Source of the DNA: Clostridiales bacterium
GTDB lineage: Bacteria > Bacillota > Clostridia > Saccharofermentanales > Saccharofermentanaceae
Length of the DNA: 64,000 nucleotides
NCBI GenBank assembly: GCA_017940895.1
Contig: JAGAXM010000011.1
Location: 23,639-87,638 of the forward strand
Direction of reading: 5' to 3'
Shown here piece by piece: positions 1 to 7,207 of this stretch. The notes under the pieces are model-generated. The model had not been told where the DNA came from, did no database searches, and worked only from the letters and a program-made list of their open reading frames with translations. The position numbers and the translations under genes were made by a program. Every line of letters starts with the position of its first letter. The first letter of the stretch is position 1.

Positions 1-81
1 ATCTCGCAGTCAGTCGAGATCGTCTAAGTCTTCTTTAAAATTCCAGAAAATCGCCCTCGAAAACGAAAAATTATGGAACGG

Positions 82-291
82 TTATATGGAATTTTCCCTC
101 TTAACTTCCGCTGTCGACTTCTCGAGAGTCGGTCTGTCCATGACCGCGAGGCGGCCGCACTTATTGCACGTCATCTTGCACTCGGCGCCGACTCTCGTGA
201 GCGTCCATTCGAAGCTCCCGCAGGGGTGCTTTTTCTTCATTCGGACTACGTCACCGACCTCATATTTGTACAGAAAAAACTTACCCGGCAT
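82..291 (-). CDS. DUF951 family small protein
   Basis: A 69-residue protein whose core reads as VGDVVRMKKKHPCGS, then EWTLTRVGAECKMTCNKCGR, which I recognise as the DUF951 family of Bacillota. A Cys in HPCGS and a CNKCGR pair could bind a metal, but no biochemical role is established. The start has a strong AGGAGGAG site just upstream and overlaps the end of prmC by 11 bases, so the two are probably translated together. It is the last gene of the rpmE-DUF1385-prmC-DUF951 series, an order that is common in Clostridia. The family call is firm; the function is unknown. Confidence 0.85.
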   Translation of the reverse strand: MPGKFFLYKYEVGDVVRMKKKHPCGSFEWTLTRVGAECKMTCNKCGRLAVMDRPTLEKSTAEVKRENSI

Positions 292-1171
292 GAACTTCTC
301 CTCCTAACTTTATTCCAAATGTGACCCGGTCATTATTTCCGAAGTCTTTCAGCGATTTAACAATGTTAAACCCTTGTGCCATAAGGGTTTGCGAGACCCC
401 TTCCGCCTGATCGTAACCGTGCTCGACGGCGAGCATCCCGCCCTGCCTGAGACATTTATGGGACAGTTTACAGATGGGCAGATAGAAGTCCAAGCCGTCC
501 TCACCGCCCGCCAGAGCGAGGTGAGGTTCATGGTCTTTGACCTCTTTATCAAGAGCCTTCATATCGACCGAATTGATGTACGGAGGGTTCGCCGTGATGA
601 CATCAAATGAACCCAGATCCTCCGGCAAATCTTCTGAGAGCACATCCAGTTTGATCGCTTTTACTGCCGACTTATCAGCCGCCTGACTCTCTATATTCTC
701 GCGCGCGATGGCTAATGCCTCATCCGATATATCCGCCAAGACCGCCTGCGCGCGGATCCCTTTAGCAAGCAAAGAGTTCAGCACGGATATTCCCACGCAG
801 CCCGTTCCCGTGCACAGATCCAGAATACGGGGGCTTGTGAGCGGTTCAGCTGACTCGGGCACGAGGTTTACGTCGCCCGCGGCAAGATCAAGAGCTCCCA
901 GAAAGCGCAGTGCGGTCTCCACGAGAAGCTCCGTGTCGGCGCGCGGGATCAGAACCGAAGGCGTGACCTTGTACTCCTCGCGGTAGAAAGGCTGGCGGCC
1001 GACTATGTACGCGACAGGGACACCCGCAGCGCGCTTCATCACAGCCTCGTCGAACGCTTTCCCGTCCTCGCCGAACTCCGTGAATAAAACGCCTATATCA
1101 AAACGGGCATCTTCGTGATCGATGCCCGCTTCGGTTAGTACTTCGATTGCTTTGTTGATGTTACCAGACAT
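281..1171 (-). CDS. prmC: Peptide chain release factor N5-glutamine methyltransferase PrmC
   Basis: A 296-residue class I SAM-dependent methyltransferase that methylates the Gln of the GGQ motif in release factors RF1 and RF2. Visible features are the N-terminal helical release-factor-binding part, YKVTPSVLIPRADTE before the fold, the SAM-binding ILDLCTGTGCVGIS near residue 116, and the diagnostic NPPY motif (TANPPYINS) that holds the target glutamine. Length is normal for the family. Its start overlaps the stop region of the DUF1385 gene by 11 bases, so it is in an operon with that gene and rpmE. Confidence 0.95.
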   Translation of the reverse strand: MSGNINKAIEVLTEAGIDHEDARFDIGVLFTEFGEDGKAFDEAVMKRAAGVPVAYIVGRQPFYREEYKVTPSVLIPRADTELLVETALRFLGALDLAAGDVNLVPESAEPLTSPRILDLCTGTGCVGISVLNSLLAKGIRAQAVLADISDEALAIARENIESQAADKSAVKAIKLDVLSEDLPEDLGSFDVITANPPYINSVDMKALDKEVKDHEPHLALAGGEDGLDFYLPICKLSHKCLRQGGMLAVEHGYDQAEGVSQTLMAQGFNIVKSLKDFGNNDRVTFGIKLGGEVHAG

Positions 1172-2171
1172 CTTCGTCCGCGTTCTCGGGGATTACAGCC
1201 TGCATAGCCGCGATCGCGACCTCGATGATCGGAGCGTCCGGCTCGCCTGTCGTGAACTTCTGAAGCCACAGTCCGGGTTTGCTTAAGCCGCGGCACACAG
1301 CGTTGTTGCCTCTGCCGACCGCTCTTAAGATCTCGAAAGAGATACCGCAGATAACGGGGATCAGAAGGATACGGATAAGGGCGTTGACGAGGAACTGACC
1401 GTCGCCTACGAGGATACCCGCTATCGTGTAGATAAGGATCGAGATCGCAAGCACGAGGAACATGAAGGATGTTCCGCACCTCGGGTGGAATCTCGAATAC
1501 TTCTTGATATTCTCTACCGTCAAAGGCTCGCCTGCCTCATAGCACGCGATGGTCTTGTGCTCGGCGCCGTGATAACGCCATACGCGGTCGATGCCTTCGA
1601 TCTTGGATGCGAACTTCAGGTAAAGGAAGAAAATGATCATACGAAGAACACCTTCGCCGAGGTTAAGCACTACGGACATCCAGGTGGTGTCTGCAAGCGC
1701 GCTGCCCATGATCTTGGTCGCAAGGAAAACGATGAGCCACGGCAGGAGGATAAAAAGTCCGACCGACAGCAGGATTCCGAGGATCGCCGACAGCGTAACC
1801 ATTACGTTATAGTGCTTGGTAAGATACTGATCGAGTGCGGAAGGCTGCTTCTTCTCTTCTCCCTCTTCCTCGGGAGCACCCTGCTCGGAGATATCCGCGG
1901 ACTTCATCAAAGCATCCGTGCCCTTAACGAGCATCTTATAGAATCTGATACAGCCTCTTATGAAAGGAACCTTCTCGTAGAAAGTTACTCTCTCACTCTG
2001 TGTGATCTCTTCAACATGGATGGTGCCGTCACCCTTTCTTACCGCGATGCATGTGCGCTTGGGACCGACCATCATGATGCCTTCGATAAGAGCCTGACCG
2101 CCGATGGTGGTCTTCTTGATCTCGGGTTTGGTATCTGTTGTAATCTGTGTTTTGTTTTCTGTTTCTGACAT
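1161..2171 (-). CDS. DUF1385 family membrane protein (YqhQ-like)
   Basis: A 336-residue protein with the DUF1385 hallmarks GGQALIEGIMM at the N-terminus, RYHGAEHKTIACYE in the middle and HPRCGTSF after it. Several hydrophobic segments lie around residues 120-180 and 230-280, so it is an integral membrane protein. The conserved His/Cys/Glu residues suggest metal binding, but the reaction is not known. A Glu/Lys-rich linker (residues about 95-115) separates the conserved start from the first membrane segment. It sits between rpmE and prmC, and the rpmE terminator lies just upstream of its start, so it may need read-through or its own promoter. Confidence 0.9.
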   Translation of the reverse strand: MSETENKTQITTDTKPEIKKTTIGGQALIEGIMMVGPKRTCIAVRKGDGTIHVEEITQSERVTFYEKVPFIRGCIRFYKMLVKGTDALMKSADISEQGAPEEEGEEKKQPSALDQYLTKHYNVMVTLSAILGILLSVGLFILLPWLIVFLATKIMGSALADTTWMSVVLNLGEGVLRMIIFFLYLKFASKIEGIDRVWRYHGAEHKTIACYEAGEPLTVENIKKYSRFHPRCGTSFMFLVLAISILIYTIAGILVGDGQFLVNALIRILLIPVICGISFEILRAVGRGNNAVCRGLSKPGLWLQKFTTGEPDAPIIEVAIAAMQAVIPENADEDVW

Positions 2172-2187
2172 GTCTTATATTGTAAAA

Positions 2188-2217
2188 AAGAACTGCCTTG
2201 GTTTCAAGGCAGTTCTT
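2188..2217 (-). terminator. Rho-independent terminator after rpmE
   Basis: A perfect 13-bp inverted repeat (AAGAACTGCCTTG and its complement) with a 4-base loop. On the minus strand it is followed by a run of T. It lies directly after rpmE and just before the DUF1385 start. Confidence 0.92.
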
Positions 2218-2233
2218 ACTCGGGTCAATCTTA

Positions 2234-2434
2234 TTAAGCTCTTCCCATTCTCTTGTTGAACTTGTCGATTCTTCCGCCTGTATCTACAAGCTTCTGCTTG
2301 CCTGTGTAGAACGGATGGCAGTTAGAGCAAATATCGACGTTGATCTCAGGCTTTGTAGAGATAGCTTCGAATGTAGCTCCGCATGCACACTTGACGACAG
2401 CGTTGTACGTCTTAGGATGGATGTCAGTCTTCAT
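2234..2434 (-). CDS. rpmE: 50S ribosomal protein L31
   Basis: A 66-residue ribosomal protein of the large subunit. The start [13 protein letters not shown] ([10 protein letters not shown]), the CACG pair and the later [13 protein letters not shown] are the signature of the zinc-containing L31 type (four-Cys form). The end KFNKRMG is typical. It is followed by a strong terminator on the minus strand, so most transcripts should end before the DUF1385 gene. Presence of the zinc form means a zinc-free paralogue could exist elsewhere in the genome. Confidence 0.97.
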   Translation of the reverse strand: MKTDIHPKTYNAVVKCACGATFEAISTKPEINVDICSNCHPFYTGKQKLVDTGGRIDKFNKRMGRA

Positions 2435-2549
2435 TTCTTCACCTCATAATCAAAGACACGGTGCGTACTCCACGCACGTATACCGTATCGGATTTCATGT
2501 AACCGCGTAATGATACATTGTTTATCCGCGGTTGTCAAGAAGGTTTACA

Positions 2550-2813
2550 TTATGACATCATGTCTGCGATAGACTGTGCAGCACCTGTAGCCATACCGAT
2601 GGCAGCGAGTACTACAAAGATAACAAACAAGAGGATCACGTAGCAGAACTTGGATCTTGCGAAGTTCTTTACGTTGATGTTGCCGGAGCCTCCGAAAGCG
2701 AATACGAGAAGAATGATAAATCCGATTACCGGGATTCCGAACAGAAGCTCGTAACCGAAATATCCCCACATACTGATCGGCTTGTACTCGCTGGGTACGT
2801 TGTTATCACTCAT
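2550..2813 (-). CDS. Small two-helix membrane protein
   Basis: An 87-residue protein starting after a strong AGGGGGT site. It has two hydrophobic segments (roughly residues 22-42 and 57-80) separated by a short basic loop NVKNFARSKF. The phrase KPISMWGYFGYELLFGIPVIGF resembles short uncharacterised Clostridia membrane proteins that I have seen named only as hypothetical. It lies between rpmE and rho, all on the minus strand, without a clear functional link to either. No function can be assigned. Confidence 0.8.
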   Translation of the reverse strand: MSDNNVPSEYKPISMWGYFGYELLFGIPVIGFIILLVFAFGGSGNINVKNFARSKFCYVILLFVIFVVLAAIGMATGAAQSIADMMS

Positions 2814-2864
2814 AATAATACCCCCTAAAGTTAAATATCTTTGATTATACTACCACATTTTCTG

Positions 2865-4718
2865 TCAGTCGACAGAGAAAGACTTCTGTGCAGACAGAAC
2901 GAAAGTAGCATTATCGGGAGTACGCTTGAGGAAGTTAAGCACAGCCTCGGTACCTGCGATCGTATCGACGTCGGCGATAGCTTTTCGAGTGAGCCAGACG
3001 GACGAGAGCTGCTCCTCTGTAAGGAGAAGGTCCTCGCGGCGCGTACCGGACTTGTCGACTGCGATAGCCGGGTACACACGTCTGTCAGCAAGCTTTCTGT
3101 CGAGCACGACTTCCATGTTACCCGTGCCCTTGAACTCCTCGAAAATAACTTCGTCCATCCTCGAACCCGTCTCGATGAGCGCGGATGCGATGATCGTGAG
3201 CGAGCCTCCGAACTCGATGTTACGGGCAGCACCGAAGAAGCGCTTAGGTCCGTAGAGGGAGCCCGGATCGAGACCGCCGGAGAGAGTTCTGCCGGTAGGG
3301 TTGATAGTAAGGTTATAAGCACGCGCGAGTCTTGTCATGGAGTCGAGGAGGATAACTACATCCTGTCCGAGCTCAACAAGTCTCATCGCTCTTTCAAGAA
3401 CCAGCTCGGTAACACGAACGTGGTTCTCGGGACGCTTGTCGAAAGTGGAATAAACAACCTCACCCTTGATTGAGCGCTGCATGTCCGTAACTTCCTCAGG
3501 ACGCTCGTCGATGAGAAGAACGATAACCTTGCACTCGGGGTTGTTGGTAGTGATCGCGTTCGCGACCTTCTTGAGAAGGACAGTCTTACCTGCCTTCGGG
3601 GGAGATACGATCATACCTCTCTGTCCCTTACCTATCGGGCAGAACAGATCGATGATACGGCACGAAAGATCTTCCTTATTAGTCTCGAGCTTTAATCTGC
3701 TGTCAGGATAGATGGCAGTTAAGTTCTCGAATCTCGGACGCTTTCTTGTGATCTCATAATCGGAATCCTCGGGGATCTCGATGTCATTTACTGCGAGCAC
3801 CTTACGAAGCGGAGCGTAACGGTCCTTGCCTCTCGGAGCTACTGCAAGGCCCTTGATCTTGTCGCCCTTACGAAGTCCGAGTCTTCTTATGACCTGACCC
3901 GGAACGTATGCGTCTTCCTCGCCGGGGAGATAATTGTTCTTGTGGATAAAACCGTTGAAATCATTCTTGTTGTCGCCGGAGCCGATCTCGAGGATACCCT
4001 CGATCTCGATGTACTGGACTTCAGGCTGCTGGGGCTTCTCTTCAGCCGTTGCTTCCGCCTGCTCTTCTGCCGCCTTCTCTTCGGGACTGATCTCAACTTC
4101 GTGAGCTTTTGTCTCAGGTCCGAAAGCGATCCTTCTCTTCTGTCTGCCTCTCTTCTCAGGCTTCTTGGAAGTCTCCTTCTGTGCTTCTGCAGCAGGTGCT
4201 TCTTCTTTCTTTTCTTCAGCCTGAGCGGGAGTTTCTGCTGTTGCTTCTTCAGCCGCAGCAGTTGCTTCAGGTGCAGCCTCTTCTATAGTGATCTGCTCGG
4301 GAGCTGCTTCCTCTTCCTTCTTCTTGGGCTTTCTGCCGCGCTTCTTGGGTGCGGGCTTCTCTTCAGAAGAGGCATCCTTTTCTTCAGCCTTCTCCTCAGA
4401 CTTTTCTTCGACTTTTTCCTCAGTCTTTTTCTTTCTGGGAGCGCGCTTCTTAGCGGCGGGCTTCTCTTCCTTCTGCGATGCTTCGGGAGCGTTTTCTTCT
4501 GTCTTCTCTGCGACAGGTGCGGGAGCCTCTTCCTTAGCGGGAGCCGCTGCCTTCTCCATTACATCCTGAACTTCTCTTACGGACATTCTTGTGATGGATG
4601 CAATGAGTTCTTCTCTTGATTTTGTCTTCGCCACGGAAGGTGTGTAATCGCCGAACTGCGCGGCAATTGCTTCAAGGTCTTCCTTTGACTTTGACATCAA
4701 AGCGTCTAATTCTGACAT
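2865..4718 (-). CDS. rho: Transcription termination factor Rho with extended N-terminus
   Basis: A 617-residue Rho, an RNA-dependent hexameric ATPase that releases RNA polymerase. The C-terminal two-thirds is standard: a cold-shock-like RNA-binding part (LEIGSGDNKNDFNGFIH), Walker A SPPKAGKT, LLIDERPEEVTDM, and Walker B VVILLDSMTRLARAYN. The N-terminus starts with a SAP-like Rho_N segment. It then carries an insertion of about 170 residues made of Ala/Glu/Lys/Pro with KKRAPRKKK and PKKRGRKPKKK patches, probably disordered and nucleic-acid binding, as seen in Rho of some Actinobacteria and Clostridia. The start has GAGGT upstream, and a good promoter lies further upstream. Confidence 0.97.
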   Translation of the reverse strand: MSELDALMSKSKEDLEAIAAQFGDYTPSVAKTKSREELIASITRMSVREVQDVMEKAAAPAKEEAPAPVAEKTEENAPEASQKEEKPAAKKRAPRKKKTEEKVEEKSEEKAEEKDASSEEKPAPKKRGRKPKKKEEEAAPEQITIEEAAPEATAAAEEATAETPAQAEEKKEEAPAAEAQKETSKKPEKRGRQKRRIAFGPETKAHEVEISPEEKAAEEQAEATAEEKPQQPEVQYIEIEGILEIGSGDNKNDFNGFIHKNNYLPGEEDAYVPGQVIRRLGLRKGDKIKGLAVAPRGKDRYAPLRKVLAVNDIEIPEDSDYEITRKRPRFENLTAIYPDSRLKLETNKEDLSCRIIDLFCPIGKGQRGMIVSPPKAGKTVLLKKVANAITTNNPECKVIVLLIDERPEEVTDMQRSIKGEVVYSTFDKRPENHVRVTELVLERAMRLVELGQDVVILLDSMTRLARAYNLTINPTGRTLSGGLDPGSLYGPKRFFGAARNIEFGGSLTIIASALIETGSRMDEVIFEEFKGTGNMEVVLDRKLADRRVYPAIAVDKSGTRREDLLLTEEQLSSVWLTRKAIADVDTIAGTEAVLNFLKRTPDNATFVLSAQKSFSVD

Positions 4719-4811
4719 GTATACCTCATTTAATTGTGTTGTTGAAAAACGATCTTAAATTCTTTCTAACATTAAGTCGGGAATTCGTAAGGTTCTGTCA
4801 ACCTTGCGCAA

Positions 4812-4840
4812 ATATTATCATTAGATATAATTAACGTCAA
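4812..4840 (-). promoter_or_regulatory. Sigma-A promoter for rho
   Basis: On the minus strand TTGACG, a 17-base spacer and TAATAT match the vegetative consensus closely. It lies about 95 bases upstream of the rho start, leaving a moderate leader. A plus-strand TATAAT at 4826-4831 lies inside it and points at the next gene, so the two promoters overlap face to face. Confidence 0.75.
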
Positions 4841-4841
4841 T

Positions 4842-5690
4842 ATGAAGTTGGTTAAGTTAACACGCGAACAGATCATAAGAAGAGTCGTTGTTTTTGGGGT
4901 GCTCGCGGCACTCATCTGCCCCGGTCTTTACAACAAGCTGAAGGTCGTAAATTACACCCTCGAATCGGATAAGATTACGACTCCCGTACGCATCGCTTTG
5001 GTAACGGATCTTCACTCATGCAAGTACGGCGATCACGAGTCGGAACTGATCGCTGCTATTGATTCGCAGTCACCCGATGTGATTCTTCTCGGCGGCGATA
5101 TTTTTGATGATAAATTACCTAATGATAATACGGTGGATTTCTTAAGCGGCATAGCAGGCCGTTACCCTGTTTATTACGTTACCGGCAATCACGAATTCTG
5201 GGGCGGCGTCGATCAGTATGATGTGCAAATGTCAATACTTGATGACCTCGGTATCCCGCGTCTTCAGGGTGATGTGTTATCGCTTAATATCAACGGAAAT
5301 TCGATAGGTCTTGTCGGTGTCGACGATTATGATTCGCATCTTGTTGATTCGGAACTGATCCTCGAGAATCAATTCGTCGATGCTTACTTAAATCTCGATG
5401 CATCTTCGTACAACATTATCCTGTCTCACAGACCCGAGTATTTCGATACATATACCGCGCAGGATTACGACCTCGCATTGTGCGGTCACGCACACGGCGG
5501 TCAGTGGAGAATTCCGGGAATCCTTAACGGTCTGTACGCACCGAACCAGGGACTGTTCCCGAAGTACGCCGGCGGTCTCTATGAAGAGGACGGCACCACC
5601 ATGATCGTCTCCCGCGGTCTTGCCCGCGAATCAACAATGATCCCGCGTCTGTACAACAGACCCGAGCTGGTCATCATTGATCTGGTTTAA
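4842..5690 (+). CDS. Membrane-anchored metallophosphoesterase (YkuE/YaeI type)
   Basis: A 282-residue calcineurin-like phosphoesterase. One N-terminal membrane segment (about residues 12-32) is followed by the metal-binding motifs TDLHS, GGDIFDD, GNHEFW and GHAHGGQWR, the order found in YkuE/YaeI-type enzymes that act at the outer face of the membrane. The likely substrates are phosphodiesters or lipid-linked phosphates, not resolved here. No ribosome site is visible before the ATG. A TATAAT ends only 10 bases upstream, so the mRNA may be leaderless. The gene is divergent from rho. A paralogue lies at 32570. Confidence 0.88.
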   Translation: MKLVKLTREQIIRRVVVFGVLAALICPGLYNKLKVVNYTLESDKITTPVRIALVTDLHSCKYGDHESELIAAIDSQSPDVILLGGDIFDDKLPNDNTVDFLSGIAGRYPVYYVTGNHEFWGGVDQYDVQMSILDDLGIPRLQGDVLSLNINGNSIGLVGVDDYDSHLVDSELILENQFVDAYLNLDASSYNIILSHRPEYFDTYTAQDYDLALCGHAHGGQWRIPGILNGLYAPNQGLFPKYAGGLYEEDGTTMIVSRGLARESTMIPRLYNRPELVIIDLV

Positions 5691-5703
5691 GAAGTTGTGA
5701 TTC

Positions 5704-5792
5704 CAGTGCCAAAATTTTATTTTTGGCACTAGTTTTGTCACTGTGACACGCTCAGTGACAAAAGCAGTGACACTTTTTGATTTTTGGCACTG
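5704..5792. repeat. Inverted-repeat cluster, stem word CAGTG(C/A)CAAAA
   Basis: An 89-bp block with six copies or part-copies of CAGTGCCAAAA or CAGTGACAAAA in mixed orientation. The two ends (5704-5714 and 5782-5792) are perfect 11-bp inverted repeats of each other. Inside, 5705-5714 pairs with 5721-5730 (10 bp, 6-base loop) and 5733-5743 pairs with 5753-5763 (11 bp). It fills the gap after the phosphoesterase and before the mreB terminator. Several alternative foldings are possible. No coding content is seen. Confidence 0.85.
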
Positions 5793-5860
5793 AAATAACA
5801 CCTTATGTGAGGCTCACGCGATCTGATCAGATAACCTGAACAATAAAACACAAGAACAAA

Positions 5861-5890
5861 AACAGGGTTGTCACTTAAGACAACCCTGTT
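5861..5890 (-). terminator. Terminator for mreB, possibly bidirectional
   Basis: A perfect 12-bp stem (AACAGGGTTGTC with its complement) and a 6-base loop. On the minus strand it continues into a T-rich stretch, as expected for a terminator after mreB. The flanks on the plus strand are weaker, but it could also stop read-through from the phosphoesterase. Confidence 0.82.
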
Positions 5891-5914
5891 TGATTAACTG
5901 AATAAAAATAAGAA

Positions 5915-5995
5915 TCACTTCTTGATCAGCTTGATGATAAAGATAACAATGCAGGAACCGATGACGCCGCCGATAATATAGATGCTGATAAATAT
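5915..5995 (-). pseudogene. Remnant of a short membrane peptide without a start codon
   Basis: Minus-strand reading gives 26 residues, IFISIYIIGGVIGSCIVIF then IIKLIKK and a stop, a typical single membrane helix with a basic tail. The codon before it is TAA and there is no ATG, GTG or TTG in frame, so it cannot be translated as it stands unless it uses ATA or ATT. It lies 25 bases after the mreB stop and before its terminator. It may be a decayed gene or chance. Confidence 0.35.
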
Positions 5996-6019
5996 TTATA
6001 GAAATCTATCTAACCAATA

Positions 6020-7030
6020 TCACTGATCACCGAGAGCAGCGAACTTATCCATCATGTCGAGAGCCTTACCTGTACCGATAGCTACGCAGGAGATAGGATC
6101 CTGTGCGATATAAACATCGATACCGATCTTTGTCGCGAGCATACGGTCGAGACCGTAAAGAAGTGCTCCTCCTCCCGTCATAACGATACCTCTCTGTGAG
6201 ATATCAGCCATAAGTTCCGGAGGTGTCTTCTCGAGCACTACGTGTACTGCTTCGAAGATGGAAGATACAGGCTCTTCCAAAGCCTCAAGCATCTCAGTGG
6301 AAGATACTGTAACTGCAGCAGGAAGACCTGTGATAAGGTTACGTCCTCTTACATCCAATGTGAGCTCTTCATCACGGGGATAAGCGCAGCCGATCTGGAT
6401 CTTAAGCATCTCAGCTGTCTTCTCACCGATGAGGATATTATGCTTACGTCTTACATGCTTGATGATAGCTTCGTCGAACTTGTCGCCTGCAACCTTCAGT
6501 GATGCATCTACTACAGGCTCGCACAAAGAAATAACTGAGATATCCGTCGTACCGCCTCCGATATCAACTACCATGGAACCGGATGCTTTCGTGATATCGA
6601 TACCTGCACCGATGGCAGCCGCGATAGGCTCACGGATAAGGAATACGTCCTTGGCGCCCGCGTGACGGCATGCATTCTCAACTGCCTGCTGCTCAACCGG
6701 TGTGATAACCGAGGGAACACAGACTACGATAGTAGGCTTGAAGTAAGTTGCACGAAGTCCCGTACATACACGACCGATGAAAGCCTTGAGCATAACTTCA
6801 GTAGCACGGAAGTCGGAGATAACACCCTCACGAAGAGGACGGATAGCCTCTACTACACCCGGTGTACGACCAAGCATCAAAGAAGCACTTTCACCTACTG
6901 CGAGAACACGGCCTGTCTTATTATTAACTGCGACTACCGACGGTTCCTTAAGAACTACACCCTTGCCGCGAACATAAATCAAAACGCTGCTGGTACCGAG
7001 ATCGATACCGATTTCCATTCCTAAACCCAT
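6020..7030 (-). CDS. mreB: Rod-shape determining actin homologue MreB/Mbl
   Basis: A 336-residue bacterial actin that forms membrane-bound filaments and guides cell-wall synthesis. It starts MGLGMEIGIDLGTSS (phosphate-1 loop), has VVDIGGGTTDISV (phosphate-2), and VMTGGGALLYGLD (adenosine motif), with normal family length. Start choice: GAGG lies at the right distance from the first Met, while the second Met at residue 5 has no room for a site. It stands alone, without mreC and mreD beside it, which suggests an Mbl or MreBH-type paralogue rather than the mreBCD copy. A good promoter lies upstream. Confidence 0.92.
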   Translation of the reverse strand: MGLGMEIGIDLGTSSVLIYVRGKGVVLKEPSVVAVNNKTGRVLAVGESASLMLGRTPGVVEAIRPLREGVISDFRATEVMLKAFIGRVCTGLRATYFKPTIVVCVPSVITPVEQQAVENACRHAGAKDVFLIREPIAAAIGAGIDITKASGSMVVDIGGGTTDISVISLCEPVVDASLKVAGDKFDEAIIKHVRRKHNILIGEKTAEMLKIQIGCAYPRDEELTLDVRGRNLITGLPAAVTVSSTEMLEALEEPVSSIFEAVHVVLEKTPPELMADISQRGIVMTGGGALLYGLDRMLATKIGIDVYIAQDPISCVAIGTGKALDMMDKFAALGDQ

Positions 7031-7096
7031 TATAAATACCTCGTATATATCGAAAACACCGCATAAAACGGTGTATTAACCTAATAAAGCATTTTA

Positions 7097-7125
7097 ATAA
7101 TACAGATAGTTCACTTTTAAATCAA
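7097..7125 (-). promoter_or_regulatory. Promoter for mreB
   Basis: TTGATT, 17 bases, TATTAT on the minus strand. The leader of about 60 bases contains a 6-bp hairpin (ACACCG at 7056-7061 with CGGTGT at 7069-7074). Confidence 0.6.
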
Positions 7126-7207
7126 CAATTCGGGCTCCGTCATATGTTTCAAATACATGTCATTCGTGATAGAATTGCTTGCTAATAAATAATAAGAGGT
7201 AAATAGT

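Noticed and set aside
1..81. A gene at the left edge
   Set aside because: Only a short hairpin (ATCTCG/CGAGAT at 1-20) and A-rich sequence downstream of the DUF951 gene; no frame can be supported.
3942..4619. 225-residue plus-strand frame rich in Ser, Phe, Leu and Cys
   Set aside because: It is antisense to the low-complexity part of rho; composition follows from the Glu/Lys codons on the other strand and there is no ribosome site.
7031..7207. T-box leader for leuS
   Set aside because: The gap is too short and has no T-box AGGGTGG-like sequence or antiterminator; only the mreB promoter and a small hairpin are seen.
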